This document shows positions 46,301 through 54,600 of a DNA stretch of 64,000 nt, piece after piece (within the stretch, counting starts at the first letter, position 1; each line of letters starts with the position of its first letter). This DNA is from Cupriavidus respiraculi. GTDB taxonomy: Bacteria; Pseudomonadota; Gammaproteobacteria; Burkholderiales; Burkholderiaceae. The stretch lies in assembly GCF_914271545.1 (NCBI RefSeq), contig NZ_CAJZAH010000001.1:186001-250000 (forward strand), read 5' to 3'. Under the pieces are notes generated by a model. That model made no database searches. It saw only the letters and a list, made by a program, of their open reading frames with translations, and was not told the origin of the DNA. Both the position numbers and the translations under genes were made by a program.

Positions 46301-46572
46301 AGCACCACCGAGCCATTGGTACTGACGATGGCGAAGTCGCCGGAAACATCGGTGTCGACGATGGTGCCACCGACGATGGTGGCAGTGCCGCCCGGAGGCG
46401 GCGACACCGTCGTGGCCGTCACACCGGGCCCCACCACGGTCTGCGCGCCGGCGACGGTGGCCATGCATGCCAGCGGCACGGCGAGCAGGGCAAATCCGGA
46501 AAATGGCCGATTGGCCCGAGACGGTCTTGCCGACCCGTTGCTACGTTGACGGCGATCACTGCGGCTCCGCAT
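43327..46572 (-). CDS. Autotransporter (type Va) with pertactin-like passenger
   Basis: A 1081-residue outer-membrane autotransporter. A signal peptide ends at VAGAQ (about residue 43). The passenger (about 44-740) is rich in Gly, Ala, Thr and Val with loosely repeated TTGxxAxGV-type strands, fitting a beta-helix. A Gly-Pro/Ala-Pro linker precedes NFRQEVALYSALPAMALLYG. The C-terminal beta-barrel (about 800-1081) ends in GKVGLRFNW, with the terminal aromatic needed for BAM insertion. The passenger has no RGD or visible protease triad, so adhesion is a guess. The start is set by signal-peptide homology. The frame runs on upstream into the next gene out of register and is not a fusion. Confidence 0.93.
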   Translation of the reverse strand: MRSRSDRRQRSNGSARPSRANRPFSGFALLAVPLACMATVAGAQTVVGPGVTATTVSPPPGGTATIVGGTIVDTDVSGDFAIVSTNGSVVLDRTHPASTGAGIELRTDSPTANRGLGIFVDARTNPAQVRMVTGTQLTVLTGGERSYGVYAMGANAIGGQPILSLADAAIGTGGTGASAVVVTNGASGVLERVQVVTTGDQMPNREGAYGLTSQVNATLAVSDSTVATTGLGAAGVLVHEATATAQRLRIVTTGASAYGANFQLGGNGDFADIDIETRGTGSIGLRVAGVDAAPVSTFNGRNVRIATAGDNAWGMLAREASTSAISGLDIATQGQAAHGVFGFGPASRAALDTVTIATAGAGAHGVVAASGAGLTLADGSIATGGTASYGVNVVAAAADPALATARLTDIAVTTQGDAAHALAVLEGGTLTLSGTSAQASGLGAAGLLIASGNGYTGVASITGGAIASARGPAIGVGGGIAQISLDGTQVSSPGYWLHVGQGAVPGANSLSLDFARPHANAEAAFPAFPDTLVFGSELETTSPTTAVTFAPSTATIAVSRSAISGAALTEPGNTANVAMTSGSSWLVTGDSNLTNLSVAASSIDFAPPPPGGAYKTLRVANYAGANGRLTLNTFLGSDGSPSDRLQIDGGTATGTTALDIRNTTGPGALTTGDGIRVVQGINGGTTASGAFALGTRVVAGPYEYALYRGGASAASGEDWFLRSTLDCTLSPTTPPCEQPGPGPGPAPAPAPNFRQEVALYSALPAMALLYGHALLDTLHERVGEQEQLRGRAGPGASPYANGAWGRIIGAHGRHDGDPGGAQGGDGPRYDYDFYGAQIGMDLFRREREDGRRDHAGIYGAVGYARSDVDSFAGGRAGTNRLDAYTLGGYWTHYTRTGAYVDAILQGTWYDGKAESTRDVPNLDVDAFGWAASLEGGYPLPVRGNWVVEPQAQLVYQNIRDADGNDGAAQVRFSDMDSLAGRLGVRLARTVERDGDPERLTTGWLRASVWREFRGEPRTAFSSSTGFVPFTASIDGSWWELKGGVTAQLTRTASLFGSVGYQRAFGDDSYAFEGKVGLRFNW

Positions 46573-47018
46573 CGCGGGCCTCCTTTGAGCGAACCGGTCT
46601 GGCGCTGGTGCGATCCGACGCACGCATGCCGGGACGCTCCGACGGTTCGTGACACCCCTGCCGAGGCGACGCTTCAGTTTCGCGCAAGCCACGTCCGCAG
46701 AGAACTGAAGAAGTTTCTGCCGTGACATAAACGCTGTCGTCAGGAATGCGGTCCGTGCAAGGCACGCGCGTCGGGACCACGGGCGGGTGTCAGCAAAGGT
46801 ACCCGCAAGGCCACCGGTGTTGGACGGATGTGTCGATAACCAGGGTTCGGCCATGCGTTGCCGGCCGAGCGGCGGATTGTGGGCGGCCAAGCTAGCGCTT
46901 GCTGTCGGATTCGCTGCGCATTGTCGGTTTTGGCGGTTGCGCCGATTGCATGGCCCCGGGGCGAGGCAAACGCCCGCGGCGATCGCGCCGCGAACATGCA
47001 CGGGGCAGGGAGAAGGAC
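46573..47018. other. Intergenic region upstream of the autotransporter gene
   Basis: 446 bases without a convincing gene. At 46697-46720 there is an imperfect dyad, GCAGAGAACT-GAAGA-AGTTTCTGC-like, in AT-richer DNA about 130 bases upstream of the autotransporter ATG, perhaps an operator. The remainder, up to the multicopper oxidase stop, shows nothing I can name. Confidence 0.5.
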
Positions 47019-48668
47019 CTAGCGCGGCAATGGCGTGGAAGGCGCCGCGGCGGCCACCGCGGTGCGGCCATCCGAGCGGCAGATGGCATCCTGCCAGGGC
47101 GCCGGTGGCGCCAGTCGCTGGCTGATGGCGCGGGGCAGCATGGACTTCCAGGTGCTGGCGAGCGAGGTCGCCTGGATGACGTTCATGCGGGCGGCAGGCA
47201 GCGCGCTCTGGCCCGGCGGCAGTACCACGATGTTCGCCATCATGCCGCCGTCCTCGTGTTCGACGATGTGGCAGTGGAACACGAAGCGGCCGATCATCAG
47301 CGGATTGGTGAAGGGAATGATCACCTTGACCTCGCCCGGCACGCCGTTCTGCTGAAAGGGCAGGTCGATGACGTCCCTCAGCCCGCGCTCGTCCACGTCC
47401 TCGTTGTTGATCGACGTGACGAGGAAGTCGAGCTGGTGGATGTGGAACACGTGCCGTTCGCCGCTGACATTGCGGATGGTCCATTCCTCGACGTCGCCCA
47501 GGTTGACCGTCACGTCGTCGCGGCCCACGTCGTATTCCTTGCCGTCGATGAAGAAGGTGTTGCCGTCGGCCGTTTCCGAGAAGACGACGGTGCGGCGGCG
47601 CGTGATGGGCAATGCCGCTACCTGCTCGGGCGTCAGCGTGTCGCGCCGCACCGCCGGCTCGTCGATGCGCGCCAGCAGGTTGGCGGTGTCCTGCGGCTGG
47701 CCGCCCACGGCCAGCGTGGCGAGCCGGACTTCGGGATTGGGATCGCCTTGCGGGCCGGTATCGACCGCGAGCGTGCGGATGGCGTAGCTGCCCGCCGCAT
47801 CGGCCGCGCGCACGATCAGCGTGGAGCGCGAGCCGGGGGGCAGGAACAGCGATGTCCGCGCCTCCGGGCGGGCCCGCACGTTGCCGTCGCGGGCGATCTC
47901 CCACCATTGCAGGCCGTCGATGGCCAGGTCGAAATACGCGTCGGCGCCCACGTTGCCCACGTGCCAGACCTGCATCTCGCCGGGGCGCAGGTTCAGGGTG
48001 CCGCCCAGCACGCCGTTGATGGTCTTGGTCAGCGGCGCGCCGTCGTCGGCACCGGGCAGCTGGATGTCCTTGAGCAGGAAGTGGCGCTCGGTCAAGCCGG
48101 CGAACGCAGGGAAATGGTCCAGCAGGCCGTCGATCACCATCAGCCCGGACATGCCGCTCAGAATCTGCGGCTCGACCAGGCCGTGCGGGTGCGGGTGGTA
48201 CCAATGCGTGCCCTGCGGATGGTCCACGGGCACGCGCCACGTGTAGAGATAGTCGGCTCCGGCCCCCACGTGCAGGAAGATGTCATCGGCCGGCGCGAGC
48301 GGGGAGATCGACATTCCGTGGTAGTGCAGGTTCGTTTCCTGCGGACCGTCGATCTCCACCTCGGCCTTGCCGATGCGATTGCGCAGCGTCAGCGCCAGCC
48401 GGTCGCCGCGGCCGAGCTTGATCACCGGTGGCACATAGGTGTCGTTGAAGACGTTGGAGGTGATCGTGGTGCCGGCCACCTCGACTTTCGCGGGGGCCTG
48501 CCGCAGCGTCAGTTCGAGCACGCCGTCGCGGCTTGCCGCCACCTGCGGCTGCGGAATCGTGTCGGCCGGCTGGCCATCGCCGCCGCCTCCGCCCCCGCAT
48601 CCGACCACCGCGGCGAGCAACAGGGCCGCTGCGGCGGCGGGGCGCATCGGCAAAGGCCTGCTTTCCAT
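47019..48668 (-). CDS. Multicopper oxidase lipoprotein
   Basis: A 549-residue laccase-type multicopper oxidase. The N-terminus is a lipoprotein signal (ALLLAAVVGC lipobox followed by a Gly run). All four copper-binding clusters are present: LHYHG near residue 115, HWYHPHPHG near 150, HVFHIHQLDF near 430 and HCHIVEHEDGGMM near 475, the last with the type-1 copper Cys and Met. It would oxidise a phenol or metal ion with oxygen in the periplasm, possibly Cu(I). The start is uncertain between this Met and MRPAAAA seven codons later. The two-component system at 9.5 kb is of copper type but too far away to claim a link. Confidence 0.93.
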   Translation of the reverse strand: MESRPLPMRPAAAAALLLAAVVGCGGGGGGDGQPADTIPQPQVAASRDGVLELTLRQAPAKVEVAGTTITSNVFNDTYVPPVIKLGRGDRLALTLRNRIGKAEVEIDGPQETNLHYHGMSISPLAPADDIFLHVGAGADYLYTWRVPVDHPQGTHWYHPHPHGLVEPQILSGMSGLMVIDGLLDHFPAFAGLTERHFLLKDIQLPGADDGAPLTKTINGVLGGTLNLRPGEMQVWHVGNVGADAYFDLAIDGLQWWEIARDGNVRARPEARTSLFLPPGSRSTLIVRAADAAGSYAIRTLAVDTGPQGDPNPEVRLATLAVGGQPQDTANLLARIDEPAVRRDTLTPEQVAALPITRRRTVVFSETADGNTFFIDGKEYDVGRDDVTVNLGDVEEWTIRNVSGERHVFHIHQLDFLVTSINNEDVDERGLRDVIDLPFQQNGVPGEVKVIIPFTNPLMIGRFVFHCHIVEHEDGGMMANIVVLPPGQSALPAARMNVIQATSLASTWKSMLPRAISQRLAPPAPWQDAICRSDGRTAVAAAAPSTPLPR

Positions 48669-48767
48669 GTCAGCGTGTCCTTTCACGAACCGGTAGGCGG
48701 CAGGCATGCCATGTGGCTACGCCGCTTTCTCGGCCATTCTAGGAAACGCCCGTCGTCTTTTCCGCTG

Positions 48768-49583
48768 TTATTTTTCGTCCTTGCCGCCACCCCCGCTCTT
48801 GTCCGGCCGTCTCGTCCCTTTTCTGGCGGCGCCCGGCGCGGTGGCGCGCTTGCGGGCGGCCGTGCCGGCGGCAGGCGTCTTCGGTGTAGCCACGGCGCCG
48901 GCATCGGCCGCCTTCGCGGTAGTCGTTGCCGTGCTCCTGCCCTTGCGCGGCGGCGGCGCCGCCGACAGCCGCGCGGCCATCCGCAGCGCCTCGACGATGC
49001 GCTCGAAGGCGGCCTGCTTCGCAGCTTGGTCCGGCACGCGGAGCACGTAGGAGGGGTGATAGGTGGCGATGACCTTGCGGCCTTCGTGCTCGATGGCCAT
49101 GCCCAGCACCTTCGATATCGCCACGGTCTTCTTGCCGAGCACGGCCTTGAGCGCCGTGGCGCCGAGCGTCACCACCACGTCCGGGCGCACCGTGCTCAGC
49201 TCGGATTCCAGCCAGTAGCCGCAGGCCTCGATTTCCTGTTGCGCCGGCGTCTTGTGCAGGCGCCGCTTCCCGCGCGGTTCCCATTTGAAGTGCTTGACGG
49301 CATTGGTCATGTAGACCTTGTCGCGCGCCAGGCCGGCGCGTTCGAGGGCGGTGTCCAGCATGCGGCCCGCGGGGCCGACGAAGGGAGCGCCTTGCAGGTC
49401 CTCCTGATCGCCGGGCTGTTCGCCCACCACCATCACGCGGGCCGAGGCCGGGCCCTCGCCGGGTACGCCCTGCGTGGCGTTGCGCCACAGGTCGCAGCGC
49501 CGGCATTCCTCCAGCGAGCGGGGCGCCTGGTCGTCGGGATGGAGTGCGTCCGGCTTGGCGTTGTCGTCTGCGGGACGGGTCAC
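48768..49583 (-). CDS. UdgX-type uracil-DNA glycosylase
   Basis: A 271-residue family-4-related uracil-DNA glycosylase of the UdgX branch, which forms a covalent link to DNA after uracil release. Diagnostic features are GEQPGDQED (54-62), the UdgX loop KRRLH (106-110) whose His is the covalent nucleophile in Mycobacterium UdgX, and HPSYVLR (176-182). C27-x2-C30 and C121 fit the iron-sulfur site. The usual Cys after VK is His (H98), also a UdgX trait. A Lys/Ala/Thr-rich tail of about 55 residues follows. The GTG start is chosen for AGGGAG five bases upstream; a TTG further upstream is less likely. Confidence 0.9.
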   Translation of the reverse strand: MTRPADDNAKPDALHPDDQAPRSLEECRRCDLWRNATQGVPGEGPASARVMVVGEQPGDQEDLQGAPFVGPAGRMLDTALERAGLARDKVYMTNAVKHFKWEPRGKRRLHKTPAQQEIEACGYWLESELSTVRPDVVVTLGATALKAVLGKKTVAISKVLGMAIEHEGRKVIATYHPSYVLRVPDQAAKQAAFERIVEALRMAARLSAAPPPRKGRSTATTTAKAADAGAVATPKTPAAGTAARKRATAPGAARKGTRRPDKSGGGGKDEK

Positions 49584-49667
49584 GTGGACTCCCTGGCATG
49601 GCGATGGCCCATGATAGGCCTGCGCCACGGGATCGCTCAAGCACGCCGTCCGCCTGGCGGCGGCGCG

Positions 49668-50444
49668 TCAGGCGCCGTGGTCCTCGAGCCTGGCGCGCGC
49701 GGTCAGAAGCGCGGCGGCGATGTCGGCGGCCTTTGCCTCGACGCGGTTGATCGGCCCGGCCACCGACACGCCGTGGGCGGTGCCCGCGAATACCACGGGC
49801 ACGGCAATCGCGCCCAGGTCCGCCAGCGACTCGCCGAAGTTGCAATACCAGCCGCGCTCTCTGGAGGCGTCCAGCTCTTGCTGCAACGCTTCCTTCGTGC
49901 TCACCGTACGCGCGGTCAGCGGCGCGAAGGTCGCCCGCGCGAGATAAGCCTCGCGCTGCTCGTCCGGCAGCGCGCCGAGAATGGCGCGGCCGATGGAATT
50001 GGTATGGGCCACCCGGATGTCGCCCGCGGTGGCCGTGTAGCGCACCGGGTTGAGCGATTCGACCACATCGAGATAGACCACGCGGCCGTCGTCCCGCAGC
50101 TTGCCGAAGATCACGGTTTCGCCGGTCTGCTCGCGCAGCGAGTCCAGCACCGGCTGCACGCGTTCGAGCAGCGGATCGTTGGCGGCGATCTTCTGCGCCA
50201 TCGCCAGCAGCCGCGCGGTGGGGTAGTACCCCTGCCTGCGCCCGGTATCGTAGAGATAGCCGAGCGAAGTCAGCGTCCGGATCAGGCCCAGGCAGCTCGA
50301 CACGGGCGCGCCCAGCAGCCGCGCCAGCTCGGTCAGCGTCAGCGAGCGGCCTTCGCGCGCGAAGATCTCCATGATCTCGATCACGCGCAATGCGGTCTTC
50401 ACGTTCGAGGTGCTTGCCTTCTCGGCCAGTTCCGCTTCCGCCAT
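49668..50444 (-). CDS. IclR-family transcriptional regulator of the first acyl-CoA cassette
   Basis: A 258-residue IclR-type regulator. The winged helix-turn-helix covers about residues 15-75 (VKTALRVIEIMEIFAREGRS, LGAPVSSCLGLIRTLTSLGY). The effector domain follows with THSIGRAILG-like HTNSIGRAILGALPD. It is the last gene of the minus-strand cassette after the CoA transferase. The start is the Met before AEAELAEKAS; the frame stays open upstream into the CoA-transferase gene but out of its register. It likely controls the cassette. Confidence 0.92.
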   Translation of the reverse strand: MAEAELAEKASTSNVKTALRVIEIMEIFAREGRSLTLTELARLLGAPVSSCLGLIRTLTSLGYLYDTGRRQGYYPTARLLAMAQKIAANDPLLERVQPVLDSLREQTGETVIFGKLRDDGRVVYLDVVESLNPVRYTATAGDIRVAHTNSIGRAILGALPDEQREAYLARATFAPLTARTVSTKEALQQELDASRERGWYCNFGESLADLGAIAVPVVFAGTAHGVSVAGPINRVEAKAADIAAALLTARARLEDHGA

Positions 50445-50509
50445 CTGTGTTCCTTGCCCGCCCGTTTCGCGATCGTCAGGCCGGTAGTGTAGCCGGCGCT
50501 GGTTCGGCA

Positions 50510-51649
50510 CTACTCCAGCGCTTCCGGCCAGCGCCGGATATTGCCGGGCGTGCGCGAGAAGCGCGTGGGAATGCCCGCGGCGCGCACGCGCCCCTCGCTC
50601 GGATGATCGTATTCGAAGAACATGCCGGTGGCGCGCAGATGCGGGTCGTCGAACAGCGCGTCGAAGGCGGGCACTTCGCTGTGCGGAATGTCCTCGTGTT
50701 CGAGCAGCGCCAGCCACTGCGCCGTGGTGCGCGTGGCGACGATCTCCGCCAGCGTGGCGTACAGCGTGTCGATATTGGCGCTGCGCCCGGCCGCGTCGGC
50801 ATAGCGCGGATCGCTGGCCAGCTCCGGATGGCCCGATAGCGCGAAAAAGCGCGCCCATTGCCCGGTGGTGTAGGGCAGCAGCGCGAGATGGCCGTCCAGC
50901 GTGCGATAGGGCTTGCGATGCCGCGACATCACGCGGGAATAGCCGGCGCCGCCCAGCGGCGGCACAAAGCTCTGGCCGGCCAGCTGTTCCACCGCCAGGA
51001 AAGAGACCAGCGTCTCGTACATGGGCACTTCGATGGCCTGGCCCACGCCCGAGCGCTCGCGTTCGTACAGGGCCATCGGGATGGCATAGGCGACCGTCAG
51101 CCCGGCCACCTTGTCGGCGAGGATGGTGTTGACGTACTGCGGGCCCTCGGTGGAGTTGGCCCCCTGGAACTGGGCCATGCCGCTGCGCGCCTGGATGATG
51201 TCGTCGAAGGCCGGCTGTCCCGCATAGGGTCCGGCCTCCGAATAGCCATAGGCGCCGCAGTAGATCAGGCGCGGATTGGCCGGGCGCAGCGATTCGTAGT
51301 CCAGGCCGAGCCGTTGCAGCGACCGTGGGCGCACGTTGGAGACGAACACATCGGCGCCGGCGATCAGCGCCTTCAGCTCGCGCAGGTCGGCCTCCCGCTT
51401 GATGTCGAGCACCACGAAGCGCTTGTTGCGGTTCAGGTTCAGGAAGGCGGCGCCCATGCCCGGATGGCGGGCCGGCGCGGCATGGCGGAACACGTCGCCA
51501 TCGGGCGATTCCACCTTGATCACATCGGCGCCCATGTCGCCGAGGATCTGCGTGGCGTAGGGGCCCATGCCCACGGAGGTCATGTCGACCACGCGGATGC
51601 CGGCGAGGGGCCCGGTTGCCGGGCTGGCCGGCGTGTCGGAATCGGTCAT
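50510..51649 (-). CDS. CaiB/BaiF family III CoA transferase
   Basis: A 379-residue family III CoA transferase. It opens LAGIRVVDMTSVGMGPYATQ, has MGADVIKVESPDGD with the region of the catalytic Asp, and the later GQAIEVPMYETLVSFLAVEQ. It moves CoA between carboxylic acids, activating the substrate of the cassette. The start MTDSDTPASP places the normal fold at residue 14; an upstream in-frame Met only adds an Arg-rich stretch. It follows the acyl-CoA dehydrogenase by 52 bases. Confidence 0.93.
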   Translation of the reverse strand: MTDSDTPASPATGPLAGIRVVDMTSVGMGPYATQILGDMGADVIKVESPDGDVFRHAAPARHPGMGAAFLNLNRNKRFVVLDIKREADLRELKALIAGADVFVSNVRPRSLQRLGLDYESLRPANPRLIYCGAYGYSEAGPYAGQPAFDDIIQARSGMAQFQGANSTEGPQYVNTILADKVAGLTVAYAIPMALYERERSGVGQAIEVPMYETLVSFLAVEQLAGQSFVPPLGGAGYSRVMSRHRKPYRTLDGHLALLPYTTGQWARFFALSGHPELASDPRYADAAGRSANIDTLYATLAEIVATRTTAQWLALLEHEDIPHSEVPAFDALFDDPHLRATGMFFEYDHPSEGRVRAAGIPTRFSRTPGNIRRWPEALE

Positions 51650-51701
51650 GGTGCGGTAGCGTTGGCGCGGCCCCCATCGTCCCGATGCGGGCCGGCGCAC
51701 G

Positions 51702-52868
51702 TCAGTAGGACTTGGGCAAACCCAGCACGCGCTCGGCGATGAAGCACATGATGAGCTGCGGGCTCACCGGGGCGATGCGCGGGATATAGGACTCGCGCAG
51801 CAGGCGCTCGACGCGGTACTCGCGCGAATAGCCCATGCCGCCCAGCGTCAGGATGGCGGTCTGGCAGGCGTTGTGGCCCGCCTCGGCGGCCAGGTACTTG
51901 GCGGCATTGGCCTCGGCGCCGCACGGCAGCCCCGCGTCGTAGCGCGCCGCGGCTTTCATCACCATCAGGTTGGCGGCTTCGAGCTGCATCCACGCCTGCG
52001 CGAGCGGATGCTGCACCCCCTGGTTGGTGCCGATGGGCCGCCCGAACACCACGCGATCCTTGGCGTACTGCGTGGCGATGGCCAGCGCCGCGCGGCCCAG
52101 GCCCACGGCTTCGGCGGCAATCAGAATGCGCTCGGGATTGAGCCCGTGCAGGATGTATTCGAAGCCCCGGCCTTCCTCGCCGATCCGGTCCTCCTCGGGG
52201 ATGAACAGCTCGTCGATGAAGAGCATATTCGAATCGACCGCGGCGCGTCCCATCTTGTCGATCTCGCGCACCTCGATCTTGTCCCGGTCCAGCCGCGTGT
52301 AGAACAGCGACAGGCCCTCGGTGGGCTTGCCGACCGACTCCAGCGTCTCGGTGCGCGCGAGCAGCAGCATCCGATCGGCCACCTGCGCCGTGGAGATCCA
52401 CAGCTTGCGGCCGCTGACGAGGTAGCCGCCGTCGACCTTGTGCGCGAAGGTCTTGATCCTGGTGGTGTCGAGCCCGGCGTCGGGCTCGGTGACCGCGAAG
52501 CAGGCTTTCTCGCGTCCCGCGATCAGCGGCGGCAGGAAACGCTCGCGCTGCGCATCGCTGCCGAACACCACCACCGGGTTCAGGCCGAACACGTTCATGT
52601 GCACCGCCGAGGCGCCCGACATGCCGGCGCCCGATTCCGAGACGGTCTGCATGACGAGCGCCGCCTCCAGGATGCCGAGGCCCGCCCCGCCCAGTGCCTC
52701 GGGCATCGCCACGCCAAGCCATCCGCCTTCGCACAGCGCCTGATGGAACTCGTGCGGGAAGGTGTGCGACGTGTCGAGCCGGTCCCAGTACTCCATGTCG
52801 AAGCGCGAACACACCGATTGCACGGCCTCGACGATGGCGCGCTGCTCGTCGCTGATTTCGAAATTCAC
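51702..52868 (-). CDS. Acyl-CoA dehydrogenase (first cassette)
   Basis: A 388-residue FAD-dependent acyl-CoA dehydrogenase that introduces a double bond next to the thioester. Signatures are CFAVTEPDAGLDTTRIKTFA, LVSGRKLWISTAQVADRMLL and the C-terminal GGMGYSREYRVERLLRES, containing the usual FAD-contact region. The start is a GTG (VNFEISDEQ) with GGGGAG five bases upstream, which fits the family start better than an upstream ATG. It lies ten bases after the Bug receptor stop, so these are cotranscribed. Confidence 0.93.
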   Translation of the reverse strand: MNFEISDEQRAIVEAVQSVCSRFDMEYWDRLDTSHTFPHEFHQALCEGGWLGVAMPEALGGAGLGILEAALVMQTVSESGAGMSGASAVHMNVFGLNPVVVFGSDAQRERFLPPLIAGREKACFAVTEPDAGLDTTRIKTFAHKVDGGYLVSGRKLWISTAQVADRMLLLARTETLESVGKPTEGLSLFYTRLDRDKIEVREIDKMGRAAVDSNMLFIDELFIPEEDRIGEEGRGFEYILHGLNPERILIAAEAVGLGRAALAIATQYAKDRVVFGRPIGTNQGVQHPLAQAWMQLEAANLMVMKAAARYDAGLPCGAEANAAKYLAAEAGHNACQTAILTLGGMGYSREYRVERLLRESYIPRIAPVSPQLIMCFIAERVLGLPKSY

Positions 52869-52878
52869 GGTGCTCCCC

Positions 52879-53859
52879 TTATTCCGGTTGGATGCCGGCG
52901 TCCTTGACCAGCCGGGACCACTTCTGGATCTCGGCCGAGACGAAGCGGCCAAGTTCGGCCGGCGTGCTGCCGAAGGGCTCGAAGCCGAAACCGTAGTACT
53001 GCGAGGCGTACTGCTTGTTGGACACGATCGCGACCAGCTCGCGGTTCAGGCGCTCGACCACCGGCGCCGGCGTGCCGGCCGGGGCGAACACGCCGTTCCA
53101 CGAGGTGATATCGAAGCCCTTGAGTTCGGGCGCGCTCGCCATTGGCGGCACGTCGGGCAGCAGCTGGCTGGTCTGCGCCGTGGTCACGGCCAGCGCGCGG
53201 AGCTTGCCGGCCTTCACGTTGCCGATCCCGGCGGCGAAGTCCACGAACATCATCTGGATCTGTCCGCCCATCACGTCGGTCATGGCCGGCGGCGTGCTCT
53301 TGTACGGCACGTGCAGCAGCTTCAGCCCGGCCATCTTGGCGAAGGTGGCGCCGGCCACGATGCCGGTGCTGTTGCCGCTGCCATAGCTCAGGCCGGGATT
53401 GGCCTTCGCGTAGGCGATCAGCTCGGGCAGCGTCTTGACCGGCAGCGCGGGGTTCACCACCAGCATGAAGGGCAGGTTGCCCATGCGCGAGATCGGCGTG
53501 AAGTCCTTCACCGGGTCGTAGCGGATCTGCTTCATCAGCGACGGGTTGGCCGAATGCGTGGTGTTGGTGGTCATGAACAGCGTGTAGCCATCGGGCGCCG
53601 CCTTGGCGACGTATTCGGCCGCGATGGTGCCGTTGGCGCCCGGCTTGTTCTCGATCAGCACGGGCTGGCCCAGCGACTCGCCGAGGTACTTGCCGGTCAG
53701 CCGCGCGACCGCATCGGTGCCGCTGCCGGCGGCGAAGGGCACCACCAGGCGGATCGGCTTGGACGGAAAGGTATCGGCCTGGGCCGGGGCCGACAGCGCG
53801 GCCAGCGCGGCGGCGCAGCCCGCCACCAGCGTGCGCAGCGCCTTTGCGGTTGAGGTCAT
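52879..53859 (-). CDS. Bug-family (TctC) solute-binding receptor (first cassette)
   Basis: A 326-residue periplasmic receptor with a signal ending APAQA (about residue 28). Hallmarks are FPSKPIRLVVPFAAGSGTDA, LIENKPGANGTIAAEYVAK and LLHVPYKSTPPAMTDVMGG. GGAGACAC precedes the ATG. It sits directly upstream of the acyl-CoA dehydrogenase gene, so its ligand is probably the acid degraded by this cassette. No membrane permease is encoded nearby. Confidence 0.94.
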   Translation of the reverse strand: MTSTAKALRTLVAGCAAALAALSAPAQADTFPSKPIRLVVPFAAGSGTDAVARLTGKYLGESLGQPVLIENKPGANGTIAAEYVAKAAPDGYTLFMTTNTTHSANPSLMKQIRYDPVKDFTPISRMGNLPFMLVVNPALPVKTLPELIAYAKANPGLSYGSGNSTGIVAGATFAKMAGLKLLHVPYKSTPPAMTDVMGGQIQMMFVDFAAGIGNVKAGKLRALAVTTAQTSQLLPDVPPMASAPELKGFDITSWNGVFAPAGTPAPVVERLNRELVAIVSNKQYASQYYGFGFEPFGSTPAELGRFVSAEIQKWSRLVKDAGIQPE

Positions 53860-53913
53860 GAGGTGTCTCCTGGATGTTGTTATGGGTGATGGGCGGCGAG
53901 GGTGTCGCCCGCT

Positions 53914-54315
53914 TCAGGCGGGTCGCACCACTCTGTCCGGCGATTCCTCGTAGGGCGGGGAATAGATGACCAACAGCTTGACGGGTTCGTCGCTGATGAC
54001 CGTGAACACATGCATCAGGTCGGGCGGGAAGAAGCAGCAGTCGCCCGGCCCGAGTTCGCGGCTCTGACCGCCGACTTCGGCCAGCGCGCGGCCTTCCAGC
54101 ACGTAGCACACCTGCTCGATACCCGGATGGGCATGGGGCAGCGCGCCCTTGCCCTTCTCGATGGTGCCGTGCACCACCTCTAGGTGGCGCGAGCCCACGG
54201 TGTCGGGGCTGATCAGCCGGCGGTTGGTGGTGCCGACATGGTTGGCGGGGTGGTAACCCTCGACCTGGTCGAGGGAGACGAAATAGGTCGGTGTGGGGTT
54301 GGGCGCGGTTGTCAC
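53914..54315 (-). CDS. Cupin-domain protein
   Basis: A 133-residue single-domain cupin. The first cupin motif is seen in GALPHAHPGIEQVCYVLEGR, with two His and a Glu as metal ligands. The second is LGPGDCCFFPPDLMHVFTVI, with the last His. Such small cupins act as dioxygenases, isomerases or regulators; the function here is unknown. I chose the GTG at TTAPNPTPTYF because GGAG lies eight bases upstream. An ATG 13 codons earlier (54354) is in frame but has no ribosome binding site and lies in AT-rich promoter-like DNA. It is the first gene of the cassette. Confidence 0.82.
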   Translation of the reverse strand: MTTAPNPTPTYFVSLDQVEGYHPANHVGTTNRRLISPDTVGSRHLEVVHGTIEKGKGALPHAHPGIEQVCYVLEGRALAEVGGQSRELGPGDCCFFPPDLMHVFTVISDEPVKLLVIYSPPYEESPDRVVRPA

Positions 54316-54472
54316 TGGCTTGTCTCCGAGACCGGTGCTTGGTCTTGTTTTCATAAATATGAAGTGAAGTTTAGCTATGTGAATTCTGGCGTCAATGGGT
54401 AAGTGGCGGGGGCAGGGTATACCGGGACGGGCTTCGGGCCTGACGCGCGACACCTAGCCTGCCTTCGGTTTG

Positions 54473-54498
54473 CTCCCTCCCGCCCGCGGGAGAGGGAC
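54473..54498. repeat. Dispersed GGGAGAGGG-type hairpin element
   Basis: CTCCCTCCCGCCCGCGGGAGAGGGA is an imperfect hairpin, split here across 54473-54497. Its arm GCGGGAGAGGGA followed by CCGAGGGTGAGGGC matches a short repeat seen many times in intergenic DNA of GC-rich proteobacteria. Whether it recurs in this genome cannot be told from one copy. Confidence 0.55.
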
Positions 54499-54557
54499 CG
54501 AGGGTGAGGGCGAACGTCTGCGATGCTGATGTCGTCAGTGCTTGCCCGCGCCCTTTT

Positions 54558-54573
54558 GTTAGACTAGACTAAC
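54558..54573. promoter_or_regulatory. Candidate operator of the toxin-antitoxin operon
   Basis: GTTAG-ACTAGA-CTAAC is a perfect 5-bp inverted repeat with a further CTAG palindrome at its centre. It lies 28 bases upstream of the antitoxin ATG. Antitoxins of this class repress their own promoter by binding such palindromes, so this is the likely operator. Confidence 0.6.
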
Positions 54574-54600
54574 CGGGCTTAGTCCAATACTCACGCCATT

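Noticed and set aside
43327-48240. Apparent fusion of the autotransporter with an upstream 550-codon segment
   Set aside because: The upstream part overlaps the multicopper oxidase gene in another frame. The autotransporter's own Met and signal peptide at 46572 mark the true start.
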